Origin: Alphaproteobacteria bacterium
GTDB lineage: Bacteria; Pseudomonadota; Alphaproteobacteria; Rhizobiales; Devosiaceae
Assembly (NCBI GenBank): GCA_024279575.1
Contig: JAJRRJ010000068.1
Location: 1-13,570, forward strand
Direction: 5' to 3'
Length of the DNA: 13,570 nucleotides
The notes under the pieces were generated by a model. That model was not told the origin of the DNA and did not search any database. It saw only the letters and a program-made list of their open reading frames with translations. The position numbers and the translations under genes were made by a program. The stretch's first letter is position 1; every line of letters starts with the position of its first letter. Of the stretch, positions 1 through 6,966 are shown piece by piece.

Positions 1-391
1 CCAACATCCCCCGTACTTCAGCGTCCCCCGCCTGAAATAACAGCACGGCCCATACGGAATAAGTTGCCCCGAACGCACCACTGCACCAGATGATAACGTG
101 AAGCCTGTTTAGTACCTTTCGGTTATTTTGCACAGCTCGAATCCCTTTGGGAAGAGCCAAAAACCAATAGAAAAACAAAATACTGACACCCAGGAGCAAA
201 ACCGGAAAAATAACAGTCAAGGCCACCGGGGCACTATTCATACTTGTGTGAGAGATCGTCAGTATCAACGCGAAAAAAAGCAGATACATAAGCGGCATTT
301 GCTTTACCAGGGCCTTATATTGAGCAACATACAGAACCGGATTCTTATGCTCTAAGCCAAATAACCTCGAAAAATATGCGACAGGATACAT
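1..391 (-). CDS. Membrane sensor domain protein, N-terminal part (paralogue of the neighbouring GGDEF-EAL protein); truncated by the left edge
   Basis: Reading the minus strand from an ATG at 391, the frame stays open to base 1, giving about 130 residues that begin MYPVAYFSRLFGLEHKN. The product has hydrophobic segments at roughly residues 33-50, 56-78 and 99-116, so it is an inner-membrane protein. It aligns without gaps to the N-terminal half of the GGDEF-EAL protein at 1890-2657: both share an FG..-KN start, an AQYK motif, a SAP motif followed by LT, and a conserved P at the end of the third helix. By inference the missing part may also carry GGDEF and/or EAL domains, but no catalytic residue lies inside the window. 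The frame is also open upstream of the ATG (to beyond about 470), with GTG and TTG options, and no strong Shine-Dalgarno sequence marks the start. The start is therefore uncertain, while the coding call is firm because of the homology. The gene lies 191 bp downstream of its paralogue on the same strand. Confidence 0.78.
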   Translation of the reverse strand, partial: MYPVAYFSRLFGLEHKNPVLYVAQYKALVKQMPLMYLLFFALILTISHTSMNSAPVALTVIFPVLLLGVSILFFYWFLALPKGIRAVQNNRKVLNRLHVIIWCSGAFGATYSVWAVLLFQAGDAEVRGML

Positions 392-582
392 ATGCTTGCG
401 TCTACTTGCTTCATTAATACCAAAACAATACCTGACCACAATTATCTTAAGCAAGTGTTGTAACTTTACAAATGTCGAGCATAATTACAATTTTTGAACC
501 TATAGTGCCAGCTTGTTATCTTGTGGCAAATTTTACCCTGTCGTAACGCAAAAAAAATTATAAATTACCCGTGCCTCGACCC

Positions 583-1914
583 TCAGGCCTTTGATTTGAA
601 CAATCCATATTCAATCAGCGTTTCACTTGTCTGCACCATAGGGCAGTGATCAAACTCATCCGGAGATTTTTGTTCTGCCAGATAGGCCCGGGCATCGACA
701 CCATTAAGGGGCTTTGAAAAATAATAGCCCTGAATGATTTTGCAGCCCATCGCGCTTAGCGTATCAAATTGCCCCACATTTTCCACGCCCTCAACAATGC
801 ACTCAACCTGCAAATGATTACACATTTCAATCATGGCATGTACGATTGCGCGCGCGTTGCGATCCGTTTCAATATCAGCAATGAATTTGCGATCCAGTTT
901 TAGTTTATCAAGCGGCATCTGGCGCACATAAGCCAGCGATGAATATCCGGTTCCAAAGTCGTCCAGTGCAATTTTACACCCCATGTTTTTTAACAGGTTC
1001 AACGAATTCATTGCGCGGTCATAATCACGCATCATTGAACTTTCGGTTACCTCAAAAGTCAGTCGATGCGGGTCAAATTCACTTTTTTTGACAATGGCAA
1101 CCAGCCGCAGCATGGCCTCAGCTGAGGCAATATCCTGCATGGACAGATTAAACGACAAAAATAAATCTTCAGGCCAGCTCTTAAAATCATCCAATGCTTT
1201 TTCCAGCAAAATAGCCGTCAGGGCATTAATGGATCCCGCCCGCTCGGCAGAGCGGATAAAAACATCAGGGGAAACGGCACCCAATATCGGACTGTGCCAA
1301 CGCGCCAATGCTTCAAACCCGACAGCTTTGCCATTCAAAGTCGACACAATAGGTTGATAGACCAGCGACATTTCATCCGTAAAAGAAGCATCCTGCAAGC
1401 GGCGCGCCACCCCGGAAACTTCCTGTATGGTATCCGCATGGCTTTGATTGAAAATGGTCACGCTCCCGCGTTTATTATCCTTGGAGTGATACAAGGCATA
1501 ATCCGCCATCTCAAAGAAACGCTCGGGGTCTTCAATTTCACTATTCCATTCAGCAAACCCCACTGAGCCGCCCAAATGGGCGTTAAACTTATCCATTTCA
1601 AAGGGAACCCGCATAACCTGGCAAATTTTGTCTCCAAGCTTTTCCAGACTTTCACGATTGTCAAATTCAGATGCAATAAGCCCGAATTCATCTCCCCCCA
1701 AGCGTGCCAGAAACACCCGCGGAGGCAGTATTTCACTCAAGCGCTTGCCAACCGCCTGAAGCAGGTGATCTCCCGCACTGTGCCCGTAAACATCGTTGAT
1801 CTGCTTGAATCCGTCCAGATCCAAAATGCCAACAGCCAGTTCTGAAGATTTTTGTGCAAGAATATCGCGTACCTGAGAATTCAAATGGTTCATGAAAGCA
1901 CGCCGGTTTGCCAA
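583..1914 (-). CDS. Catalytic half (GGDEF and EAL) of a membrane-bound c-di-GMP diguanylate cyclase/phosphodiesterase, separated from its N-terminus by a frameshift
   Basis: This frame encodes a GGDEF domain followed by an EAL domain, which respectively make cyclic di-GMP from GTP and hydrolyse it to pGpG. In this 443-residue segment GGDEF is intact at 73-77, preceded by the DLDGFKQIND helix (32-41). The RxxD inhibitory site that normally sits five residues before GGDEF is absent (PPRV). In the EAL domain I see EAL at 201-203, N256, EVTE at 288-291, DDFGTG at 318-323, LKLD at 338-341, E375 in VEGVE and Q395 in QGYYF. The usual metal and substrate ligands are all present, so phosphodiesterase activity is expected. 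The nominal first codon is a TTG that encodes the L of TGLANRR, inside the GGDEF domain, so it is not a true start. The frame reads back openly to the A8 run at 1976-1983, where it joins the upstream membrane frame. The joined protein would be about 691 residues. Confidence 0.9.
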   Translation of the reverse strand: MANRRAFMNHLNSQVRDILAQKSSELAVGILDLDGFKQINDVYGHSAGDHLLQAVGKRLSEILPPRVFLARLGGDEFGLIASEFDNRESLEKLGDKICQVMRVPFEMDKFNAHLGGSVGFAEWNSEIEDPERFFEMADYALYHSKDNKRGSVTIFNQSHADTIQEVSGVARRLQDASFTDEMSLVYQPIVSTLNGKAVGFEALARWHSPILGAVSPDVFIRSAERAGSINALTAILLEKALDDFKSWPEDLFLSFNLSMQDIASAEAMLRLVAIVKKSEFDPHRLTFEVTESSMMRDYDRAMNSLNLLKNMGCKIALDDFGTGYSSLAYVRQMPLDKLKLDRKFIADIETDRNARAIVHAMIEMCNHLQVECIVEGVENVGQFDTLSAMGCKIIQGYYFSKPLNGVDARAYLAEQKSPDEFDHCPMVQTSETLIEYGLFKSKA

Positions 1915-2657
1915 CCCGGTAAGGGTATCCAGTTCAGCAAGGGCACGATTTGACTGGCTGAGCAGTTCCGCTTCATTTTTTTTGCCTCGATTTCAATTCG
2001 CCGCAAAATAATTTCAGAAAAATCCCGACTGTACTTATTAGCAACAAAGACAAAAACCAGCGACACCAATGCACTGATTACCGAAACGGCCAGATATCCA
2101 GGTTCTCCGGTGAGCCAAAGGTAAACAATCAGTGGACCCAGCGTGAAAATGGCCATTGCCAGCGCCGCCGCCCTCAAATGCATCAAACAAATAGCCGCAC
2201 CAAGTGTCGCCAAACCCGAAATCGCCAGGATCAGGAAATGAAGTGTTTTATCACCGTAACCAAGAATTGATGTTATCCAATAGGAATAGGCAATACCAAA
2301 AACTATCGTGACCAGAACACTGGTCATAAGGCTTCTGACAATCGCCCGCCGGTATGCTTGAAGGGTAATACTTCGAGGAATGGCAAACCCGTAATAGGCT
2401 GCCAGAAACCCGGTCAGCAGATAAAGTGGCATGACAATCGTCAAAAAAGCCGGCGCAGAGGAAAAACTGACATAGGCCACCGCAAACATCGCCGAAATCA
2501 TAATCAGATAGAATACAGGCGCCTGAGCGCAAACAACCTTGTACTGCGCCAGGCACACTTCATGGTTTTTACTGTCAATTCCAAAAGCCTTGGCAAGAAT
2601 ATCAAAACGCGCCAACGAAGATGTCTCCAATGTATCAATAACCACCATTGAAGACAT
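1890..2657 (-). CDS. N-terminal six-helix membrane sensor half of the split GGDEF-EAL protein
   Basis: An ATG at 2657 opens a frame of 255 residues with about six hydrophobic segments (near 48-66, 70-92, 107-131, 138-160, 163-183 and 188-207). These are followed by a charged linker (about 208-227) that would form the usual coiled coil leading into a GGDEF domain. After residue K227 the frame departs from the GGDEF homology and ends 28 codons later. Shifting to the -1 frame at the A8 run gives NEAELLSQSNRALAELD and then TLTGLANRR, the normal start of a GGDEF domain. The two frames are thus one gene interrupted by a single-base length difference. The membrane domain is shared with the gene at 1-391; I do not recognise it as a named sensor such as a MASE domain. 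No good Shine-Dalgarno sequence precedes ATG 2657; a second ATG at 2648 is the alternative. As read, the product would be a membrane stub without catalytic domains. Confidence 0.85.
   Translation of the reverse strand: MSSMVVIDTLETSSLARFDILAKAFGIDSKNHEVCLAQYKVVCAQAPVFYLIMISAMFAVAYVSFSSAPAFLTIVMPLYLLTGFLAAYYGFAIPRSITLQAYRRAIVRSLMTSVLVTIVFGIAYSYWITSILGYGDKTLHFLILAISGLATLGAAICLMHLRAAALAMAIFTLGPLIVYLWLTGEPGYLAVSVISALVSLVFVFVANKYSRDFSEIILRRIEIEAKKMKRNCSASQIVPLLNWIPLPGWQTGVLS
1976..1983 (-). other. A8 homopolymer at the frameshift joining the membrane and GGDEF-EAL frames
   Basis: The coding strand reads GAGGC, then eight A, then TGAAG. In the upstream frame this is GCA AAA AAA ATG; nine A would be needed to read GCA AAA AAA AAT GAA and enter the GGDEF frame. 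The zero-frame heptamer A AAA AAA is a classic slippery sequence, and a -1 slip, or insertion of one extra A by RNA polymerase, restores the 691-residue protein. A GAGG sequence lies directly 5' of the run. I see only a weak 4-bp ACTG/CAGT stem 3' of it. A sequencing error or an inactivating mutation would look the same. Confidence 0.8.
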
Positions 2658-2698
2658 ATGAGTGTAAAAAAACTACTTACTTTTGCCAGGCAGGCCCA

Positions 2699-2711
2699 AA
2701 CGCTATGCGTT
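2699..2711. repeat. Short inverted repeat AACGC-TAT-GCGTT in the asd / GGDEF-EAL intergenic region
   Basis: A perfect 5-bp inverted repeat with a 3-bp centre lies in the 120-bp gap between the asd stop and the GGDEF-EAL start, 42 bp upstream of the latter. It could be a small operator for the c-di-GMP gene. No T run follows it on the minus strand, so it does not look like an asd terminator. Such a short repeat can arise by chance. Confidence 0.25.
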
Positions 2712-2777
2712 CAGCCCCCCCAGACACCCAAATAAAAGCTCAATTTTTACAAACTTGATTAACGAAAACATATCGCC

Positions 2778-3812
2778 CTAAGCCCTTGGCAACAATCCCC
2801 GCTCAATCAGCGTTTCAGCAATCTGCACTGAGTTGAGTGCTGCCCCTTTACGCAAATTATCCGAAACCACCCAGATATTGAGGCCATTTTCCACCGTAAT
2901 ATCCTCCCGAATACGGCTGACAACAGTTGCATAATCCCCCACACACTCGATTGGGGTGATATATCCCCCGTCCTCGCGCTTATCAATCACCATAATCCCT
3001 GGCGCTTCTCGCAAAATATCGCGCGCTTCATCGGCACTGATTTCCTGCTCAAATTCCAGGTTGACTGATTCAGCATGCCCTACAAAAACCGGCACCCTGA
3101 CAGCGGTGCAGGTAACTTTGATTCTGGGATCTAAAATCTTTTTGGTTTCCGCCAGAACCTTCCACTCTTCCTTGGTATACCCGTCCTCCATAAAGGCATC
3201 GATATGGGGAATGACGTTAAACGCAATCTGTTTGGTAAAGATATGGGCCTCCGGTGCATCTGACACAATTATACCGCGAGTCTGGTGCCACAATTCATCC
3301 CCCCCCGCCTTGCCAGCGCCCGATACGGACTGATAGGTGGAAACCACCACCCTCTTGATGGTCGCCGCATCATGTAAGGGCTTTAGTGCCACCACCAGCT
3401 GCGCAGTTGAGCAATTGGGGTTGGCAATGATATTAAGCCGCTCGTTCTGCGCCATATAGGCATCAAGCACATGTGCATTCACCTCAGGAACAATCAGCGG
3501 CACTTCAGCGTGATAGCGCCAGAAGCTGGAATTATCGATAACAATGCAACCCTGCGCACCTATTTTTTGAGCCATTTTTTTAGAAATTTCTGAACCCGCA
3601 GACATCAGGCAGATATCAACAGTGCTGAAATCAAACCCCTCAAGGTTTTTGCACTTCAGGATTTTATCCCCATAAGAAATCTCTCTGCCCACTGAACGTG
3701 ATGACGCCAGCGCAATGACTTCACTGGCAGGAAAGTTCCGTTCACTCAGCACATTGAGCATTTCGCGCCCCACATTCCCCGTGGCGCCAATAATTGCGAT
3801 CCGATATGACAT
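2778..3812 (-). CDS. asd: Aspartate-semialdehyde dehydrogenase
   Basis: The 344-residue protein reduces L-aspartyl-4-phosphate to L-aspartate-4-semialdehyde with NADPH, the branch point to lysine/DAP, methionine and threonine. Visible signatures are the Rossmann loop GATGNVG (9-15), SAGS (71-74), the catalytic cysteine C134 in NPNCST, Q161 in TYQSVSGAG, and the general-base histidine H246 in VPVFVGHAES. Length and motifs fit a full-size bacterial Asd. I chose ATG 3812 (MSYRIAIIGA) because AGGAG lies 10 bases upstream and the Rossmann fold starts here. The frame is open for 30 more codons upstream, but that stretch has no family similarity. The nearest upstream gene is the PagL-like gene, 294 bp away, so asd probably has its own promoter. 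The block leuD-rid-S66-leuB-pagL-asd runs in the same direction, a common alphaproteobacterial association of leuB and asd. Confidence 0.97.
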   Translation of the reverse strand: MSYRIAIIGATGNVGREMLNVLSERNFPASEVIALASSRSVGREISYGDKILKCKNLEGFDFSTVDICLMSAGSEISKKMAQKIGAQGCIVIDNSSFWRYHAEVPLIVPEVNAHVLDAYMAQNERLNIIANPNCSTAQLVVALKPLHDAATIKRVVVSTYQSVSGAGKAGGDELWHQTRGIIVSDAPEAHIFTKQIAFNVIPHIDAFMEDGYTKEEWKVLAETKKILDPRIKVTCTAVRVPVFVGHAESVNLEFEQEISADEARDILREAPGIMVIDKREDGGYITPIECVGDYATVVSRIREDITVENGLNIWVVSDNLRKGAALNSVQIAETLIERGLLPRA

Positions 3813-4015
3813 ATCTGTTTTTCTCCTGTTTCCCCCGCGTGAGGGACATTTTTTCCCCACGGCCTTACCTGTTTGAGCCATTTCCCTTGTCGGGGATGGC
3901 ACAAGGGAAACAGCTAAACGGTTTTTATGGTGATTTTAATTTGGGTTTTGCTGGTCTTCAGCCCGACGCACACATACGGCCCCGCCCCAGCAGGTCCGTT
4001 CAAATCTGTATCTGC

Positions 4016-4034
4016 AAAAAGGGTTAAATGACCC
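4016..4034 (-). terminator. Weak hairpin plus T5, possible terminator after the PagL-like gene
   Basis: On the minus strand a 4-bp GGGT/ACCC stem with a 6-base loop is followed directly by TTTTT, about 70 bases downstream of the PagL-like stop codon and before asd. The stem is short for an intrinsic terminator, so this is a weak call. The remainder of 3813-4106 (294 bp) holds no gene I can support. Confidence 0.22.
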
Positions 4035-4065
4035 ATGCTGTTTCTCACGAAAATGTTTTGAAAGC

Positions 4066-4094
4066 TTCATGGCGCTCTGGCGCACCAAAGTCAA
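4066..4094 (-). promoter_or_regulatory. Candidate sigma-70-type promoter in the PagL-like / asd gap
   Basis: On the minus strand TTGACT (4094-4089) is followed after 17 bases by CATGAA (4071-4066). The -35 matches consensus at five of six positions but the -10 at only three. It would give a long leader of about 250 bases before asd. It lies upstream of the weak hairpin at 4016-4034, which would act on its transcript. Low confidence. Confidence 0.25.
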
Positions 4095-4106
4095 TAATTC
4101 CTGACC

Positions 4107-4670
4107 CTAAAACTTAAAACCAACCTTTACCCCAAGGTTGGTCAGCCCCTTGTTAGGCGTGCATAATTCTGCGGTGGAGGCATGCTCAATCTCCAACACA
4201 ACCGTCATATTATCACTGACATTCATCCCCAGACCGCCCGCTTCATAAAACTGCAGCAAGCACCCCAGATTGCGCGCGGGAAATACCGCCCCGTCCAAAA
4301 CCCCGTTATGCACCGCAGCTCCAAAAGTACCCTCAATAAAAAATGCACTATCCCAAAGCGGCACCTGCCAGGTCAGGCCAAGACGAACCATGCTTTCAAG
4401 TCCGGCAAAATTAACCGTCGCTCCCAAACGCGGTCGCGGGGAACCGATCCAGCGAAAAACATCAATATCAGGGGATGTGAACAAAACATCAAAACTCACG
4501 TCCTGCAAACGTGAAAAATTCAACACTTCCCCGTTTGGCCCCGGCTCATCAATGGAGTGAAGCATCACCCCGGCGCGAAATTCAGAAATTCCAAATCCCT
4601 GGCCATGGGCAAATCCGGTGCCTGCCGATATAAACATCAGCCCAAAAATAAATTTCTTAAGTATAGACAT
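4107..4670 (-). CDS. PagL-like outer-membrane beta-barrel (acyloxyacyl hydrolase / lipid A 3-O-deacylase family)
   Basis: The 187-residue product has a signal peptide (about residues 1-23, KK then FIFGLMFISAGTGFA, with cleavage near AHG-Q) and alternating hydrophobic strands. It ends in phenylalanine (GFKF), typical of outer-membrane barrels recognised by the BAM machinery. The C-terminal EIEHASTAELCTPNKGLTN region matches the PagL active-site region, with H163 and S165 in the H-x-S arrangement. PagL enzymes remove the 3-O acyl chain from lipid A in the outer leaflet. Two family features deviate: the residue after the serine is T166 instead of the usual N, and I see no glutamate at the position expected for the triad (T or N there). 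Activity is therefore uncertain. ATG 4670 is preceded by GGAAGAG with 8-base spacing; a TTG one codon upstream is the alternative. It sits between leuB and asd on the same strand, with no metabolic link to either. A related barrel without enzyme activity is possible. Confidence 0.8.
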   Translation of the reverse strand: MSILKKFIFGLMFISAGTGFAHGQGFGISEFRAGVMLHSIDEPGPNGEVLNFSRLQDVSFDVLFTSPDIDVFRWIGSPRPRLGATVNFAGLESMVRLGLTWQVPLWDSAFFIEGTFGAAVHNGVLDGAVFPARNLGCLLQFYEAGGLGMNVSDNMTVVLEIEHASTAELCTPNKGLTNLGVKVGFKF

Positions 4671-4726
4671 CAAATAAACTCTTCCGCCACGGCAATTTTA
4701 GCAATATCAAAAAGCCATCAAATCAA

Positions 4727-4742
4727 CAAAATGTCAATTTTG
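4727..4742. repeat. AT-rich inverted repeat CAAAAT-GTCA-ATTTTG upstream of the PagL-like gene
   Basis: A perfect 6-bp inverted repeat with a 4-base centre lies between the leuB stop and the PagL-like start. On the minus strand its centre contains TTGACA, a perfect -35 hexamer (4737-4732). I find no convincing -10 at 17 bases, although AT-rich sequence follows. It may be an operator overlapping a promoter, or a weak hairpin after leuB. No T run of terminator type follows. Confidence 0.3.
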
Positions 4743-4791
4743 TCTTCAGGTTTTACCCACGCTTAACTGATATTGGGCAAATGCATAACCT

Positions 4792-5904
4792 TTAGCCCCC
4801 ACGGCGGGCAATAATTGCATCACCCATTTCGCTGGTGGAAACTGCTGTACACCCCTCCTGCATAATATCCCCGGAGCGCAGCCCCTCATCAAGTACACCG
4901 GCTATAGCCTTTTCAATCTCATCGGCAAGCTCAACCATCTCAAAGGAATAACGTAAGGCCATGGCAAATGAGGCGATCATGGCGATCGGATTGGCAATCC
5001 CCTTACCCGCAATATCAGGGGCCGAACCATGCACCGGCTCATAAAGCGCTTTGCGTTTTCCACTAACCGCATCTGGCGCACCAAGGGAGGCCGAAGGCAA
5101 CATGCCCAGTGACCCCGTAAGCATCGCCGCTGCATCAGAGAGAATATCCCCAAACAAATTATCGGTTACAATCACATCAACCTGTTTGGGGTTGCGCACC
5201 AGTTGCATGGCACAATTGTCCGCCAGAATATGTTCAAACCTCACGTCACCAAAATCTTCAGCAACCTGATGAGCCACCTCATCCCACAAAACGCCTGACT
5301 TCATGACATTGCGCTTGTCCGCTGAATGCACCAGCTTGCCCCTGGTGCGCGCCATATCAAACGCCACCCGGCAAATGCGATCAATTTCATAGGTTTCATA
5401 CACCTGCGTATCTATCGCCCGTTTCTGGTTTTTTCCATGCACTGTGGTGCCAAGGTCAGTAATGGTTTTAGGTTCGCCAAAATAAACCCCGCCGGTGAGT
5501 TCACGAACGATCAGAATATCCAGGCCCTCAACCAGTTCCAGTTTTAATGATGAGGCATCAGCCAGTGCGGGATAACAAATTGCGGGTCGAAGATTGGCAA
5601 ACAATTCCATATCCTTGCGAAGGCGCAACAATCCCGCTTCATGTCGGTTTTCATAGCCAATATTTTCCCATTGCGCGCCCCCCACTGCTCCAAAAATCAC
5701 CGCATCCGCATCCATCGCTATTTCCATGGTGGCATCAGAGATCGGCGCTCCTTCAGCATCATATGCCGCACCACCAACCAAACGACTTTCAAACTTAAAA
5801 TCAGTTTTACCCAGCCTGTTCAGGTGAACAATCAGTTTTTCAACTTCGGCCATAATCTCAATACCAATCCCGTCTCCGGGGAGCAAAAGTAGTTTCTGGG
5901 TCAT
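4792..5904 (-). CDS. leuB: 3-isopropylmalate dehydrogenase
   Basis: LeuB oxidatively decarboxylates 3-isopropylmalate to 2-oxoisocaproate with NAD+, the third leucine-specific step, in the cytoplasm. The 370-residue length is usual. Visible motifs are LLPGDGIG (7-14), the substrate-arginine helix LRLRKDMELFANLRP (93-107), ELTGGVYFG with Y141 (135-143), K197 in SADKRNVMKSG, the metal aspartates in LADN (D229) and LFGDILSD (D253, D257), and the NAD-binding HGSAPDIAGKGIANP (292-306). The ATG has GAGAG with 7-base spacing. It begins 21 bp after the S66 peptidase stop, so it is probably co-transcribed from leuD through rid and the peptidase. Confidence 0.98.
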   Translation of the reverse strand: MTQKLLLLPGDGIGIEIMAEVEKLIVHLNRLGKTDFKFESRLVGGAAYDAEGAPISDATMEIAMDADAVIFGAVGGAQWENIGYENRHEAGLLRLRKDMELFANLRPAICYPALADASSLKLELVEGLDILIVRELTGGVYFGEPKTITDLGTTVHGKNQKRAIDTQVYETYEIDRICRVAFDMARTRGKLVHSADKRNVMKSGVLWDEVAHQVAEDFGDVRFEHILADNCAMQLVRNPKQVDVIVTDNLFGDILSDAAAMLTGSLGMLPSASLGAPDAVSGKRKALYEPVHGSAPDIAGKGIANPIAMIASFAMALRYSFEMVELADEIEKAIAGVLDEGLRSGDIMQEGCTAVSTSEMGDAIIARRGG

Positions 5905-5925
5905 TTTATTTCTCTCGTTTTGAAG

Positions 5926-6966
5926 TCACTGAACAACGGTATTTTCCATTAAACTCACTCTTAATGAAGCACAATCAATTTCACAAGTTGCCCCATAGGG
6001 TAAAACGCACATCGGGTCCGTATGGCCAAAATCCATCTGCGCAACAATCGGCAGGTTCTTAAACCCAAATTCCTTTGCCACCACGGATTGAATAGCCATG
6101 TCATATTGAGTTAAGTCATTAACCCCGCCCCCCGGTCGCCCGATCAGTATTCCGGTCAGCATCTCAAAAATCCCCTGAACCCCCAAATTGCGCATAATAC
6201 GCTTCACATGTTCAATGTCAGGCGCTTCCTCAGACGTTTCAAGAAACAATATTGCCCCCTTAAACACCACAGGGTCCGGCCATATTTTTGTACCAGACAT
6301 CATGGGAAAAACATCAATACACCCCCCGATCAAAGCCCCCCTTGCAACGCCATTTCCCTGCACACAGATACGCCCCGGCGATTCGCAAAGCGCCCGCGGC
6401 TTTTCCTGATTTTCAGGCTTTCCCCAATCCAAGAGTTCGGCCGTCCACTGGGATGCTACCGGGATATCTCCAACCGGTTGCACATCAAACAATGTGCGCC
6501 GGACGGCATCAACCATATAGGGAAACAAACCCCCGTTCTCACCAAACCCAGCCATTACAGATGGCCCGTAAAAACTGGAAAAACCCGCCTTCAGGCATGC
6601 AAAATGCAACACTGTCGTATCCGAATATCCCATAAAGATTTTAGGGTTTTGCGCCAGCACATCAAAATCCAGATAAGGAACCAGCCGGATACAGTCATCC
6701 CCGCCAATGGAGGTGATAACTGCATCAATTTCAGGGTCAGCAAAAGCCGCCATAAAATCTTGCGCCCGCGCTTTTGGGTTTAAATGCAGCCACTCAGCTG
6801 GCTTAAGCGCATGGGGCATTTCCACCACTTTTACCCCAAACTCTTGGATAAGTTGCTTCTTTCCCGCCTCATAACGTTCAGGAAAAGTCCCCGGCCCGCC
6901 CCAGGATGGAGAAACCACAGCCAGCGTATCCCCGCACCTGAGCTTTCCGGGTTTAGTGAGATTCAC
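5926..6966 (-). CDS. S66-family serine peptidase, MccF / LD-carboxypeptidase-like
   Basis: The 346-residue cytoplasmic protein carries the S66 fold. The nucleophile is S115 in FMGYSDTT, in the elbow after the SIGGDD region (86-91). E243 in LFLETSEE and H315 in DFGHTDPM complete the Ser-Glu-His triad. The FYGPS segment (132-136) and the length are closer to MccF-type members than to short E. coli-type LdcA. LdcA removes the terminal D-Ala from murein tetrapeptides during recycling; MccF cleaves the amide bond in microcin C and related aminoacyl-nucleotide toxins. The sequence does not decide between these. There is no signal peptide. The start is a GTG that overlaps the rid stop codon in GTGA, implying translational coupling. 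leuB follows after 21 bp. Family call is strong; substrate unknown. Confidence 0.93.
   Translation of the reverse strand: MNLTKPGKLRCGDTLAVVSPSWGGPGTFPERYEAGKKQLIQEFGVKVVEMPHALKPAEWLHLNPKARAQDFMAAFADPEIDAVITSIGGDDCIRLVPYLDFDVLAQNPKIFMGYSDTTVLHFACLKAGFSSFYGPSVMAGFGENGGLFPYMVDAVRRTLFDVQPVGDIPVASQWTAELLDWGKPENQEKPRALCESPGRICVQGNGVARGALIGGCIDVFPMMSGTKIWPDPVVFKGAILFLETSEEAPDIEHVKRIMRNLGVQGIFEMLTGILIGRPGGGVNDLTQYDMAIQSVVAKEFGFKNLPIVAQMDFGHTDPMCVLPYGATCEIDCASLRVSLMENTVVQ

Noticed and set aside
128..355. 75-codon plus-strand frame near the left edge
   Set aside because: Antisense to the edge-truncated membrane protein, whose homology to the neighbouring GGDEF-EAL membrane domain is clear; the plus frame is low-complexity polar sequence.
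550..585. GCCT/AGGC stem at the GGDEF-EAL stop with a T8 run on the minus strand, as a terminator
   Set aside because: The stem is only 4 bp and the T run begins about 15 bases after it, so it does not fit an intrinsic terminator.
3813..3902. 30-codon upstream extension of asd
   Set aside because: No similarity to Asd N-termini, and ATG 3812 has a good Shine-Dalgarno and begins the Rossmann fold.
6208..6783. Long open frame (191 codons) on the plus strand inside the S66 peptidase gene
   Set aside because: It lies wholly antisense to a gene with clear catalytic motifs, its product is rich in Pro, Arg and His without any recognisable domain, and it is a by-product of codon use on the other strand.
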